From positions 1 to 40,762 of the forward strand of contig UQGM01000020.1 of the NCBI GenBank assembly GCA_900540535.1: 40,762 nt of DNA, in the 5' to 3' direction. This DNA comes from an uncultured Oscillospiraceae bacterium (lineage in GTDB: Bacteria; Bacillota; Clostridia; Oscillospirales; Acutalibacteraceae). Positions 6,936-16,205 of this stretch are shown here, piece after piece (the stretch's first letter is position 1; each line of letters opens with the position of its first letter). Made by a program: the position numbers and the translations under genes. The notes under the pieces are model-generated. The model was given only the letters and a program-made list of their open reading frames with translations, did no database searches and was not told the origin of the DNA.

Positions 6936-8138
6936 ATGAAAAAGTTATTTCTTGTGTTTTGCTTTGCGGTTTTAGGTATAATGTCTTTTACTCTTGAATC
7001 CTTAGCTTATGATAATGAAAACTTAAAATTCAACAGTAACGGTGAGTTTACAATTTTAATGTTTACCGATATTGAAGAAAATGAATTGCCAATGAGTGAT
7101 TCTATAAAGCTTTTATATGCCGCCGTTGAAAAAACTAATCCGGATTTAATTGTTTACAACGGAGATAATCTAAATGTGAATCCGGGTGACGATTCGCTGA
7201 GTAATGTTGAAAAAGCTGTAGAGGCAATAACTAAACCGGCAGTGGATAGCCATATTCCGTTTATAGTTGTTTTCGGACAAAAGGATGCTGAAAGCGAAAT
7301 ATCAATAGATAAACAGCTGGAAATATACAAAGCTGTTGAGGGATGCTTAGTTGGAAAAAATTGTGTCAGTACTTCCGGGAATGGTGCATACAATATACCC
7401 ATTAAGAGCAGTTCAAATGAAGAAAATGTTTTTAATCTGTGGTTTTTTAATTCATGTTTAATAAACAGCAATGAAAAAACTTTGTTTTCTTCTTCTGAAA
7501 ATGAACAGGCTAAAAAGCAGGATGTTTGGTATGAGCAAAAAAGTGACTCACTGAAAAATGATAATGATGGTAAAGTTTTACCATCAATTGTATTTCAGCA
7601 CGAACCGGTTAAGGAAATTTGCGAATTACTGGAACAAAAAGATGATGATGTATCTAAAAGTTCAAATGCTTATTTTTTGAATGGATATATAAAAAATGAA
7701 ACTACAATAGGTACTTTTAACATGTATCCTAAAGTGCCGGAGTGTACAAATGGACGCTTTGACTTATGGAAAGAACAGGGCGATGTTATAGGTGCGTTTT
7801 TCGGCGGCGGACATATTAATGATATTGAAGGAACAGTTGATGGTATTTATTTATCACAAACACTGAAATCAGGTGTAAGAGGGTTTGGAGAAGCTAAATA
7901 TTCCGGAGCACGTGTAATTGTTTTGGATGAAAAAGATCTTACATCTTTTGAGACAAAATCTCTTCCGTTGTCATATCTTATTGGAAATCCTTCAAATCCA
8001 TTGACTTTATTCAGAACCTCTTATGCACAGACAGTAAAAATATTAACTTTTTTAAGTATTACAATTGCCCTTTCTGTTTTGGTTGCGGCAGGAATTAAAC
8101 GTAAGTTAGCGAAAAGAAAAAATGCAAATGTACTGTAA
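6936..8138 (+). CDS. Membrane-anchored metallophosphoesterase-like protein with degenerate active site
   Basis: A 400-residue protein. ATG 6936 is preferred because GGGAGG lies upstream and a signal peptide begins there (KKLFLVFCFAVLGIMSF, about residues 2-26). A C-terminal membrane helix (about 366-388) is followed by a basic tail, so the body should face outside the cell. The order of motifs resembles Dcr2-like calcineurin phosphoesterases: FTDIE (Asp45, Glu47), NGDN (Asp77), GQKD (114-117), QHEP (His222) and GGGHIND (His293). By eye, several metal or catalytic residues are changed: DxH is DIE, GNHD is GQKD, and the first His of GHxH is Gly. It may be inactive or use another chemistry. Codons are more AT-rich than in the neighbours. 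It lies alone between the tRNA array and addB, with its own promoter and terminator. Confidence 0.65.
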   Translation: MKKLFLVFCFAVLGIMSFTLESLAYDNENLKFNSNGEFTILMFTDIEENELPMSDSIKLLYAAVEKTNPDLIVYNGDNLNVNPGDDSLSNVEKAVEAITKPAVDSHIPFIVVFGQKDAESEISIDKQLEIYKAVEGCLVGKNCVSTSGNGAYNIPIKSSSNEENVFNLWFFNSCLINSNEKTLFSSSENEQAKKQDVWYEQKSDSLKNDNDGKVLPSIVFQHEPVKEICELLEQKDDDVSKSSNAYFLNGYIKNETTIGTFNMYPKVPECTNGRFDLWKEQGDVIGAFFGGGHINDIEGTVDGIYLSQTLKSGVRGFGEAKYSGARVIVLDEKDLTSFETKSLPLSYLIGNPSNPLTLFRTSYAQTVKILTFLSITIALSVLVAAGIKRKLAKRKNANVL

Positions 8139-8145
8139 ATAGCTC

Positions 8146-8183
8146 ATGGATACTGATATAATATCAGTATCCATTTTATTTTT
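8146..8183 (+). terminator. Strong terminator after phosphoesterase-like gene
   Basis: ATGGATACTGATAT and ATATCAGTATCCAT form a perfect 14-bp stem around a single A, which in RNA would open to a small loop. It is followed by TTTATTTTT. Confidence 0.8.
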
Positions 8184-8205
8184 CACATAAAAGCAGGTGA
8201 TTTTT

Positions 8206-11200
8206 TTGCTGAGATTTATTTTAGGTCGAGCAGGAAGCGGAAAGACCCATTACATAAGAAACACTTTGGCTAGTATTGCTTTAAACGGCGAAAATGATAT
8301 TATTCTTATAATTCCGGAGCAGTTTTCCTTTGAAAGTGAAAAGGCTATGCTGGAGCTTCTTGGGGAAAATCGAGCGCAAAAAGTGGAGATACTCAGTTTT
8401 TCACGTCTTGCGGATTCTGTATTCAGAGAATACGGCGGAGTGAGCGGTGAGACAATAGGCGACGGAGGCAAAGCGGTTTTAATGAGCCTTGCTCTCGAAA
8501 GCGTAAGCGATAAACTTAGTATATATAAAAAGCACAGCAAAAATACCGCTGTCATTGCAGACTTTTTAAGTCTCAGACGGGAATTTAAAAAGGGAAACGT
8601 TACATCGGATATGCTTATGGAAGCTTCAGATAATATGGAGAAGTCTCTTTTAAAAGCTAAAACAGAAGAGATGTCTCTTGTTTTTGCCGCATATGACGCA
8701 CTTTTAAAGGTTAACTTTTTAGATGAAGACGATGTTCTTACCCGCATGTGCGATACCCTTGATACACATAACTTTTTTGCGGGGAAAATCGTAGCTATTG
8801 ACTCATTTAAAGGCTTTACCGCTCAGGAAATGCGTGTAATAGAAAAAATAATTGCCCAAAGTGAGGACTGTTATATAAGCCTTTGCTGCGATACTTTAAT
8901 TGATGATAAAAACGGAGCAGGAACTTTTTCTCTTATTCAACGTACAGGAATGAAGATTAAAGAGATAGCGAAAAAGTGCGGTAAAAAAATTGCTGTTCCA
9001 GTTGTTTTAAGCGAAGGGAAAAGATTTAGAGATGAAGCTCTTTCTACTTTGGAAAAAGGGATTTATGACCCCTCATCACTTCCTTACATCGGAGACGGAA
9101 AAAATATATGTGTCTGTCGTTGCCGTGATATTCACGATGAATGTGATTATGTTGCCTGTGAAATAAAAAGACTTATGAGGGAGGAAAAATTCCGCTGTCG
9201 TGATATTGCAGTTGTTGCAAGAGATATTAATTTATATAAAGCAGAACTTCAGGGAGCTTTTGACAGATATTCTGTACCTTTTTACCGTGATGACAGAAAG
9301 CCGATATCTTCACAGCCACTTGTTGCCCTTGTAAGAAATATACTCGACTGCGCTAACAGCAGCTTTTCCACCTCGAGCATAATTAATGTCTTAAAAACAG
9401 GACTTGCAGGCTTTTCTGCCTCTGAAACTGGAGAGCTCGAAAATTATGTGCTGATGTGGAGCATCAGCGGTAAAAGATGGCTTTATGACTTCACACAAAA
9501 TCCATTTGGACTTACTGAAGATACAACAGATAAATCAGAAAAAGAACTTGAAAAAATAAATAACCTGAGAAAGAGGATTGTAGCACCTGCTCAGAAGTTC
9601 ACAGAGCAGGTAAAAAAAGGCGGCGGAGAAAATATTTCCAAGGCAATATATGATTTCCTTATAAAAATCAAAGCCGGAGAGCACTTAAAGGAGTATGCAA
9701 AAGAGTTGGAGGCAGACGGCGAAACAGCACTTGCCGCAGAACAGGGAAGAATATGGGATATGCTGATGGGTGTCCTTAACGAATGTGCAGTTACCATGGG
9801 CGAAAATCCTGTTACATTAAAACGTTACAGCGAGCTGTTTGAAATAATGCTTGCTTCCTGTGATATGGGAAGTCTGCCCCAAGGACTTGATGTGGTAAAT
9901 GCCGGCAGTGCCGACAGAATAAGAATGGATTCACCGAAAGCGGTATTTGTAATGGGAGCCTGTGACGGAGTATTTCCCTTGCAGATAACCTCTTCAGGAC
10001 TTCTGACAGATGCCGATCGCAGAGTACTTTTAAATCTCGGTATGGAAATTTCGGAGCCGGGAGAATACAAAGCGGTGGATGAGCAGTTTTTGGCTTATAA
10101 CACCGTCTGTTCAGCCCGTGAAAAGCTTTATGTAACCTGTGCCGATAAACTTTCCGACGGTACGGCGGCGTCTCCATCCTCAATTGTTACTGAAATTCAG
10201 CGTATAGTACCAAACTGCATAAAAACCGATACATCTCTTCGCACAGAGCTCGAAAAAATAGAAAGTGTCCGTTCTGCCTTTGAGCTTTATCCTGATGCTT
10301 TGAAAAAACAGGATGAATTTTCCCAGACTCTTAAGGAATTCCTTTCTCACAGAGAGGAGTATTCACAGAAGCTCAAGGGAGTAAAACGTGCAGTAGAAAA
10401 TAAACCTGCTGAATTTGAAAATCCTGAAATATCCAAAAAGCTCTTCGGAGAAAATATGTATTTCTCTGCTTCTGCCATTGAAAGCTTTTATTCCTGCCGT
10501 TTCAAATATTTCTGTCAGCGTGGATTGCGGCTTTCGGAAGATAAAAAAGCAGAGCTTGACCCAATGAGCAAAGGAACGGTAATACACTATGTTCTCGAAA
10601 ATCTTCTTAAGAAGTATCCGGGAAAAGCTCTTTCAGAGCTCAGTGGAAAGGGAAGAGAAGATGAGGTTACAAAACTTTTAGAAGAATACCTTTCAATGCA
10701 TATGGGCGGAGAAGAAGAAAAGACAAGCCGTTTTCTCTTTCTTTACCGTCAGCTCAAAAGAGTTCTTGTTTCCGTTGTTGAGAGAATAGCGGAAGAATAT
10801 CTTGTGTGCAGATTCATGCCTGTTGATTTTGAGCTTAAGATGGATAAGGATGGCGACATACCGCCCTATGAACTTCAACTCAAAGGAGGAGGAAAAATAG
10901 CAATAAGAGGCAGCGTCGACCGTATTGATCTTATGGAAGAGGACGGTGTTTCATATATAAGAGTTGTGGATTATAAATCCGGCGGCAAAAAATTCGCCCT
11001 TTCTGACGTTTTGCAGGGACTCAATATGCAGATGCTTATTTATCTTATGAATATAGCTAAAAACGGCTCTGAAAGATACGGTGAAATAGTGCCCTCAGGA
11101 GTTCTCTATATGAGCGCCGCTCTTCCGTCAGAAAGTGCCGCTTCAAGGGATAACGAAAAGGAAATTAAAGAAAAACGTGACAGCGTTTACCGTATGAACG

Positions 11201-11571
11201 GAATTGTCTTAAGGGATATGAAAGTTATTCAGGGTATGGAAGAGAATATGGCAGGACGCTTTATAGACGTTAAATATAATTCCAAAAATGAGCTTACAGG
11301 AACACTCATCGCCCTTGAGGAAATGGGAAAGCTCTTTAACAAAATGGATAAAATCATCGAAGATATGGCTGAATATCTGCATGCAGGAAAGGTGGAGGCT
11401 CTTCCAAGTGAAGGCAGCAATTATAAGGATATATGTCAGTGGTGCAGTTATTCTTATGTGTGCGGAAGAGAAAAGGATTCACCGGTAAGGAACCTTGCAA
11501 AGTTTTCAAATGAAGATGCACTCAAAGAGCTGAGGAAGGAGGAGAAAGAGGATGAGCAGAAACTGGACTGA
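8206..11571 (+). CDS. addB: Helicase-exonuclease AddAB, subunit AddB
   Basis: A 1121-residue subunit of the AddAB complex, which resects double-strand breaks and prepares 3' tails for RecA. TTG 8206 is preferred because AGGTGA (8195-8200) is spaced correctly for it; a GTG at 8197 overlaps that site. The Walker A motif GRAGSGKT is at the N-terminus. The 4Fe-4S cysteines known for AddB are all visible: Cys764 in FYSCRF and, far downstream, Cys1077-x2-Cys1080-x5-Cys1086, the same spacing as in Bacillus. The C-terminal RecB-type nuclease motif VVDYKSGG is intact, so the 5'-3' nuclease should be active. The 3' end overlaps addA by 20 nt. No separate promoter is evident between the upstream terminator and the start. 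Confidence 0.95.
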   Translation: MLRFILGRAGSGKTHYIRNTLASIALNGENDIILIIPEQFSFESEKAMLELLGENRAQKVEILSFSRLADSVFREYGGVSGETIGDGGKAVLMSLALESVSDKLSIYKKHSKNTAVIADFLSLRREFKKGNVTSDMLMEASDNMEKSLLKAKTEEMSLVFAAYDALLKVNFLDEDDVLTRMCDTLDTHNFFAGKIVAIDSFKGFTAQEMRVIEKIIAQSEDCYISLCCDTLIDDKNGAGTFSLIQRTGMKIKEIAKKCGKKIAVPVVLSEGKRFRDEALSTLEKGIYDPSSLPYIGDGKNICVCRCRDIHDECDYVACEIKRLMREEKFRCRDIAVVARDINLYKAELQGAFDRYSVPFYRDDRKPISSQPLVALVRNILDCANSSFSTSSIINVLKTGLAGFSASETGELENYVLMWSISGKRWLYDFTQNPFGLTEDTTDKSEKELEKINNLRKRIVAPAQKFTEQVKKGGGENISKAIYDFLIKIKAGEHLKEYAKELEADGETALAAEQGRIWDMLMGVLNECAVTMGENPVTLKRYSELFEIMLASCDMGSLPQGLDVVNAGSADRIRMDSPKAVFVMGACDGVFPLQITSSGLLTDADRRVLLNLGMEISEPGEYKAVDEQFLAYNTVCSAREKLYVTCADKLSDGTAASPSSIVTEIQRIVPNCIKTDTSLRTELEKIESVRSAFELYPDALKKQDEFSQTLKEFLSHREEYSQKLKGVKRAVENKPAEFENPEISKKLFGENMYFSASAIESFYSCRFKYFCQRGLRLSEDKKAELDPMSKGTVIHYVLENLLKKYPGKALSELSGKGREDEVTKLLEEYLSMHMGGEEEKTSRFLFLYRQLKRVLVSVVERIAEEYLVCRFMPVDFELKMDKDGDIPPYELQLKGGGKIAIRGSVDRIDLMEEDGVSYIRVVDYKSGGKKFALSDVLQGLNMQMLIYLMNIAKNGSERYGEIVPSGVLYMSAALPSESAASRDNEKEIKEKRDSVYRMNGIVLRDMKVIQGMEENMAGRFIDVKYNSKNELTGTLIALEEMGKLFNKMDKIIEDMAEYLHAGKVEALPSEGSNYKDICQWCSYSYVCGREKDSPVRNLAKFSNEDALKELRKEEKEDEQKLD

Positions 11572-14500
11572 TGCCCAGAAAGCGGCAATTGAAGCAAGAG
11601 GCGGAACTGTGCTGGTTTCCGCTGCGGCGGGTTCAGGAAAAACCGCTGTGCTGGTTGAAAGAGTTATTTCAAGGCTTACGGGAGAAAATCCATGCAGTGC
11701 CGACAGTCTTTTAATTGTGACATTTACAAAGGCTGCAGCCAATGAAATGCGTTCGAGAATAATCGCAGCTATTGAAAGCCGACTTGCAGAAGATCCTACT
11801 AATCAGCTTCTTTTAAGGCAGAAGCTTCTCCTTCACAGCGCAAAGATTTGTACAATAGACAGTTTCTGCGGTGATTTTGTAAGAGAAAACTTTCATGCAG
11901 CAGGAGTGTCTCCGGATTACAGAATACTTGACTCCAGCGAAAGCAGGATAATAGGAAATTCAATTCTTGCCGATATTTTTGAGGAGCAGTATGCTTCCGG
12001 AAATACCGACTTTGAAAATCTCAATCTGCTTTTCGGAAAAAACGGAAACGATGAAGCTTTGGCAAATCAGATACTTAAAATTTATAGTCATGTCTGCGCA
12101 TGTGCTTTCCCTGAAAAATGGTATGAGGATATTTTAAGTTTATATAACCCTGACTGCGAGATAGATAAACATCCGTGGCTTTGCGAGATTCTCAGAAAGG
12201 TAAAAGAGACAGCTGAATATTGCAGGGACATAATAAATAATTCCCTTTCCCTTATGGAGGGCGATGACCTTTATGATAAATATTCGCCGTCACATTTTAC
12301 AGTTCTTTCATATCTCGAAAAAATAGAAAAAGCCTGTGATGATGGCTGGGATGAAGCTTTAAACAGTGTAAAGAATTTTGCAGCTCCCACTATCGGAAGA
12401 GCCCCGAAGGGATATTCATCACCGCTTAAAGAGAGAATTACAGTAAACTATAAAGCAGTTAAGGACTTAATAGGCGGACTTATAAAATATATGCCTGTAA
12501 CCACAGATGATTTTAAGGCAGATCTTGCCGCACAGCGGCCGTTTGCTGAGCTTCTTATTTTGCTTACAAAGGATTATGCTGAACGATTTTTCCTTGCAAA
12601 GAAAGAAAAGGAAGCTTATGATTTCAGCGATATTGAGCACCTTACCATAAAGCTTTTAGTTGAGGAAAAGGACGGCGAAATATGCAAAACACAGCTGGCG
12701 GAAGAATACGGGAATAAATTTACCGAGATAATGCTCGATGAGTATCAGGATACAAACAGTGCACAGGATATGATTTTCAGAGCCATTTCTCAAAACGGTG
12801 AAAATCTCTTTATGGTTGGAGACGTAAAACAGAGTATCTACCGTTTCAGGCAGGCGATGCCTGAAATATTCATTAACCTTAAAGAAACCTTTAATCCCTA
12901 TAACGGTAAAGATTATCCGGCGAAAATTATTCTCGATAGAAATTTCCGAAGCAGAGCGGGTGTTACAGAGAGCATAAACCTTGTATTTAAAAAGCTTATG
13001 AGCCGTGAAGCGGGAGAACTGGAATACGGCGAGGAAGAGGCTTTAAAGGCAGAGGCTGTATATCCCGAAATAAATGATGCTCAGTGCGAACTTCATCTTT
13101 TGGAGCGAAAGGGCAGGGCGAGTACTGCACCTATGGAGGCAGAGTATATCGCCTCATACATAAAAAATGCAGTTGAAAGTGGAAATACATATGTAACCGA
13201 AAACGGAACTCTTCGCAAGTCAAGATATGGTGACTTTTGCATTTTAATGCGAAGCACAAAGAACAATGGAGCAATATACAGCGAGCGCCTTAAAAATAAG
13301 GGAATACCTGTTTATGTGGATTTAAAAGGCGGACTTTTTGAAACAAGAGAAGTATCCGATGTAATTTCTTACTTAAAGGCAATTGATAACCCTGTTAAGG
13401 ATATTCCTCTTGCAGCGGTTATGATGTCACCAATTTACGGATTTACTCCTGATGAAATGGCTGAAATCAGGATGACGGAAAGATATGCTCCTCTTTATAC
13501 AGCGGTTCTGAAAGCCGCAGAGACGGGATTAAAAAAAGCACAGGAGTTTACATCTGACTTAAGAAAATTCCGTCGTCTTGCCGCCGCTGCACCGTCAGAT
13601 GATTTAATCAGAACAATTCTTGAAGCAACCAGTTATATGACAGCCGTAAAAGCCATGAACGGCGGCGAGCAAAGATATGCTAATCTTTTGATGCTTATCT
13701 CATATGCAGAAAGATTTGAAAAATCAGGCTATAAGGGAGTATCTGGCTTTGTAAGATTTATAGAGTCAATAAAGGATAGCGATTCTGATTTTTCTGCCGC
13801 TTCTACAATTTCTGAAAACGCTGATGTAGTAAGGATTATGACAATCCACGGTAGTAAGGGACTTGAATTTCCCATATGTATTCTTGCAAACTGCGGTGTT
13901 TCATTCGGCGGACGAAATGCAGACCCTGTGGTTTTAAGCTCTTCTTTAGGTATAGGAATGAAGCTGAGGGATTCACAAAAGGGAATGGTTTTTGACACTG
14001 CCGGATATGAAGCGGTACGTCTTGCCAATAAGCGTGCCGATGTTGCTGAGGAAATGCGAGTGCTCTATGTTGCCATGACGAGAGCGAAAGAAAAGCTTGT
14101 TATGACGGGAACTGTATCAAATATTGAAAAAGCAATTTTGTCGGCAACTGTCTCCGGTGAAAACCTTGATAAGATTCCTGTTCAGGGAGTTGTTAATTCA
14201 GGAAACTTTTTAAGCTGGATTATTCCTCCTTTGGCATTTCATCCTAACTGCGGCGAAATACGCAAAATTGCCTGCTGTTCAAACAGATGCATTGATTCCG
14301 ATTATTCAATAAAGCTCTGTATGTCCTATGAGGATGAGGAAACTGCTGAACAGGGAGAACAGAATGAAGAAAACTGCTGTGTTTCTCCAAGGATAATGGA
14401 AGAGATAAAAGAGCGTGCCGAATATGAGTATCCATATGAGCCTTTGTCAAAGGTTGCGGTAAAGCTTTCTGCTTCTCATCTTGAAGAGGAAAAGCCGGAC

Positions 14501-15064
14501 TATGACTTTTTCTGTTCATCACGTCCCGCTTTCTTAGAGAAAAAAGGTCTTACTCCGGCACAGAAGGGAACAGCTACTCATAAGTTTATGCAGTTTTGTG
14601 ATTTTGAAAAGGCAAAAGAAAATGCTTCTGAGGAAATACTGCGGCTTAAATCGAAAGGCTTTTTAAGTGAAGCTGAAAGCGAGGGAGTAGAGCTTGAAAA
14701 AATTGATAAGTTCTTTTCCGGAAATCTTGCAAAGCGTATATTCTCTTCGGATTCTCTTATGCGAGAATATAAGTTTGTAACCGAGGTAAGTGCAGGAGAA
14801 TATAACCCTGAACTTCCTGAAAATCTCAAAGATGAGAAAATTGTCATCCAGGGAATTGCGGACTGCGTGTTTTCTGAAAACGGAGAAGCTGTTCTGGTGG
14901 ACTATAAGACGGACAGAGTTTCTACTCCCAAAAAGCTTATAGAGCTTTACAGAAATCAGCTTAAGGTTTATAAGCAGGCAATAGAAAAAAGTCTCGAGAT
15001 TCCTGTAAAGGAAGTGCTTCTTTATTCATTCCATTTGGGTGAGGAAATAGAAGTGAATATATAA
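11552..15064 (+). CDS. addA: Helicase-exonuclease AddAB, subunit AddA
   Basis: A 1170-residue UvrD-type helicase-nuclease, the motor partner of AddB. The start ATG 11552 lies inside the end of addB, with a purine-rich AAGGAGGAGAAAGAGG site upstream. Helicase motif I is SAAAGSGKT (about residues 23-31), motif Ia VTFTKAAANEM, motif II LDEYQDTN, motif III VGDVKQSIYRFR, and motif VI YVAMTRAKEKL. The C-terminal nuclease domain has GTATHKFMQ and VLVDYKTDRV, the conserved Asp and Lys of the RecB family, so both AddA and AddB nuclease sites look intact. The length is close to that of other Clostridia AddA proteins. It ends the addBA operon; the next gene, rpmE, has its own promoter. Confidence 0.96.
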   Translation: MSRNWTDAQKAAIEARGGTVLVSAAAGSGKTAVLVERVISRLTGENPCSADSLLIVTFTKAAANEMRSRIIAAIESRLAEDPTNQLLLRQKLLLHSAKICTIDSFCGDFVRENFHAAGVSPDYRILDSSESRIIGNSILADIFEEQYASGNTDFENLNLLFGKNGNDEALANQILKIYSHVCACAFPEKWYEDILSLYNPDCEIDKHPWLCEILRKVKETAEYCRDIINNSLSLMEGDDLYDKYSPSHFTVLSYLEKIEKACDDGWDEALNSVKNFAAPTIGRAPKGYSSPLKERITVNYKAVKDLIGGLIKYMPVTTDDFKADLAAQRPFAELLILLTKDYAERFFLAKKEKEAYDFSDIEHLTIKLLVEEKDGEICKTQLAEEYGNKFTEIMLDEYQDTNSAQDMIFRAISQNGENLFMVGDVKQSIYRFRQAMPEIFINLKETFNPYNGKDYPAKIILDRNFRSRAGVTESINLVFKKLMSREAGELEYGEEEALKAEAVYPEINDAQCELHLLERKGRASTAPMEAEYIASYIKNAVESGNTYVTENGTLRKSRYGDFCILMRSTKNNGAIYSERLKNKGIPVYVDLKGGLFETREVSDVISYLKAIDNPVKDIPLAAVMMSPIYGFTPDEMAEIRMTERYAPLYTAVLKAAETGLKKAQEFTSDLRKFRRLAAAAPSDDLIRTILEATSYMTAVKAMNGGEQRYANLLMLISYAERFEKSGYKGVSGFVRFIESIKDSDSDFSAASTISENADVVRIMTIHGSKGLEFPICILANCGVSFGGRNADPVVLSSSLGIGMKLRDSQKGMVFDTAGYEAVRLANKRADVAEEMRVLYVAMTRAKEKLVMTGTVSNIEKAILSATVSGENLDKIPVQGVVNSGNFLSWIIPPLAFHPNCGEIRKIACCSNRCIDSDYSIKLCMSYEDEETAEQGEQNEENCCVSPRIMEEIKERAEYEYPYEPLSKVAVKLSASHLEEEKPDYDFFCSSRPAFLEKKGLTPAQKGTATHKFMQFCDFEKAKENASEEILRLKSKGFLSEAESEGVELEKIDKFFSGNLAKRIFSSDSLMREYKFVTEVSAGEYNPELPENLKDEKIVIQGIADCVFSENGEAVLVDYKTDRVSTPKKLIELYRNQLKVYKQAIEKSLEIPVKEVLLYSFHLGEEIEVNI

Positions 15065-15130
15065 ATTAATTGTTTTCAGGGGAAAAAGATTTAATTTTTA
15101 AATAAATTTAATTTATTTGTCAAATAGCAG

Positions 15131-15159
15131 TTGCATTTTTGTTTTAGTTGTGATAAAAT
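15131..15159 (+). promoter_or_regulatory. Promoter of rpmE
   Basis: TTGCAT (15131-15136), a 17-nt gap, and TAAAAT (15154-15159) with an upstream TGTGA. The start codon is about 50 nt downstream. Confidence 0.55.
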
Positions 15160-15211
15160 TCTATAACGATATATATGCAATTAAGTGTGCAGTCGAAAGA
15201 GGTGACATAGA

Positions 15212-15415
15212 ATGAAAAAAGGAATTCATCCCGATTATCAGCCCACAGAAATAAAGTGTGCATGCGGCGAAGTTATTGCAACATCTTCCACAAAGCAGAA
15301 TATGCGTGTAGATATTTGCTCAAAGTGCCATCCGTTCTTCACCGGCAAGCAGAAGCTTGTTGATACAGGCGGACGTGTTGACCGCTTCAATAAGCGTTAT
15401 AACACTGGCAAATAA
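15212..15415 (+). CDS. rpmE: 50S ribosomal protein L31 (zinc form)
   Basis: A 67-residue protein, the normal size for L31, which bridges the two ribosomal subunits. The start is ATG 15212 with an AGAGGTGA site before it. It opens with the typical KKGIHPDY and ends with VDRFNKRYN. The zinc ligands Cys16, Cys18, Cys36 and Cys39 (CACG ... CSKC) are all present, so this is the zinc-binding type and not the zinc-free paralogue (RpmE2/YtiA) induced in zinc starvation. It has its own promoter and a downstream hairpin. Confidence 0.97.
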   Translation: MKKGIHPDYQPTEIKCACGEVIATSSTKQNMRVDICSKCHPFFTGKQKLVDTGGRVDRFNKRYNTGK

Positions 15416-15438
15416 GACAGTCGAAAATAATGCGGTGC

Positions 15439-15476
15439 AAAGGGAGAGGCGCTATAAAGAAGTAGCCTCTCCCTTT
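15439..15476 (+). terminator. Hairpin after rpmE
   Basis: AAAGGGAGAGGC and GCCTCTCCCTTT form a perfect 12-bp stem with a 14-nt loop. The T-run is only the last three bases of the stem, so read-through into the next gene is possible. Confidence 0.6.
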
Positions 15477-15543
15477 AACTTTGCCAAAAAAGCATTTACA
15501 GTTTATCGGATATATAAAGCTGAGTTTATAAAAGGAAGAAAGT

Positions 15544-16002
15544 ATGAAAATACATATTATCGGTGGTCCTGGAACCGGAAAAACATTTCTTGCTGAAAAA
15601 TTGTCAAAAGAGCTCGACATACTACACTATGACTTAGATGATTTACAATGGGATAATAAAGCGAATGCTTACGGTGTGAAAAGAAAACCCCAAGAACGTG
15701 ATGAACTTCTTAACGAAATTTTGAAACAAGAGAACTGGATTGTTGAGGGCGTATATTATGATTGGTGTGGTCGGTGCTTTGAAGATGCTGATAAAATTTA
15801 TTTACTGAGTATTCCCAAATATAAATATAGATACAGAATTATACGAAGATTTATTAGAAGAAAGTTTGGTCTTGAAATGGGTAAAAAGGAAACTCTCAAA
15901 TCATTGGTAAATCTTATTAAATGGGCAGATAAATATTCAAAAAACAGTATGATTGAAATCAAAAAAATATTGGAAGCTTACTCAGATAAGGTTATAGAAT
16001 AA
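15544..16002 (+). CDS. P-loop kinase-like protein (FlaR / adenylate kinase-related)
   Basis: A 152-residue protein starting at ATG 15544, with AAGGAAG upstream. It has an N-terminal Walker A, GGPGTGKT (residues 7-14), followed by YDLDDLQW and an EGVYYDW segment. This is the pattern of small nucleoside-kinase-like P-loop proteins often annotated as topology modulation (FlaR) proteins, whose true substrate is not known. A basic helix (YKYRYRIIRRFIRRKF) resembles the Arg-rich lid region of such kinases. It is slightly shorter than the usual 165-185 residues. AT-rich codons and its place alone between rpmE and yigZ suggest an accessory gene, possibly acquired. Nothing nearby explains its role. 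Confidence 0.65.
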   Translation: MKIHIIGGPGTGKTFLAEKLSKELDILHYDLDDLQWDNKANAYGVKRKPQERDELLNEILKQENWIVEGVYYDWCGRCFEDADKIYLLSIPKYKYRYRIIRRFIRRKFGLEMGKKETLKSLVNLIKWADKYSKNSMIEIKKILEAYSDKVIE

Positions 16003-16085
16003 AACAAAATTCAGTTTTATATTTTATCTGAAGCAAAAACGAGTGTCGATCATTTGCAGTAATAATACGATAACAATAGTGAGCA

Positions 16086-16109
16086 TCGGATTGTTATACC
16101 ACAATCCGA
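16086..16109. other. Hairpin upstream of yigZ
   Basis: TCGGATTGT and ACAATCCGA form a perfect 9-bp stem with a 6-nt loop (TATACC). It is not followed by a T-run, so it is a poor terminator. It could be an RNA structure or an operator in the 203-nt gap between the kinase-like gene and yigZ. Confidence 0.4.
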
Positions 16110-16205
16110 AAAGGTGAGAAATAAAAAAATATGGTACCTTCTTTACGTAAGGTGTCAAAAGAGCATCGCCTTATTTTTTGCCACTTTGTTTTGGACGGTG
16201 GAAAA

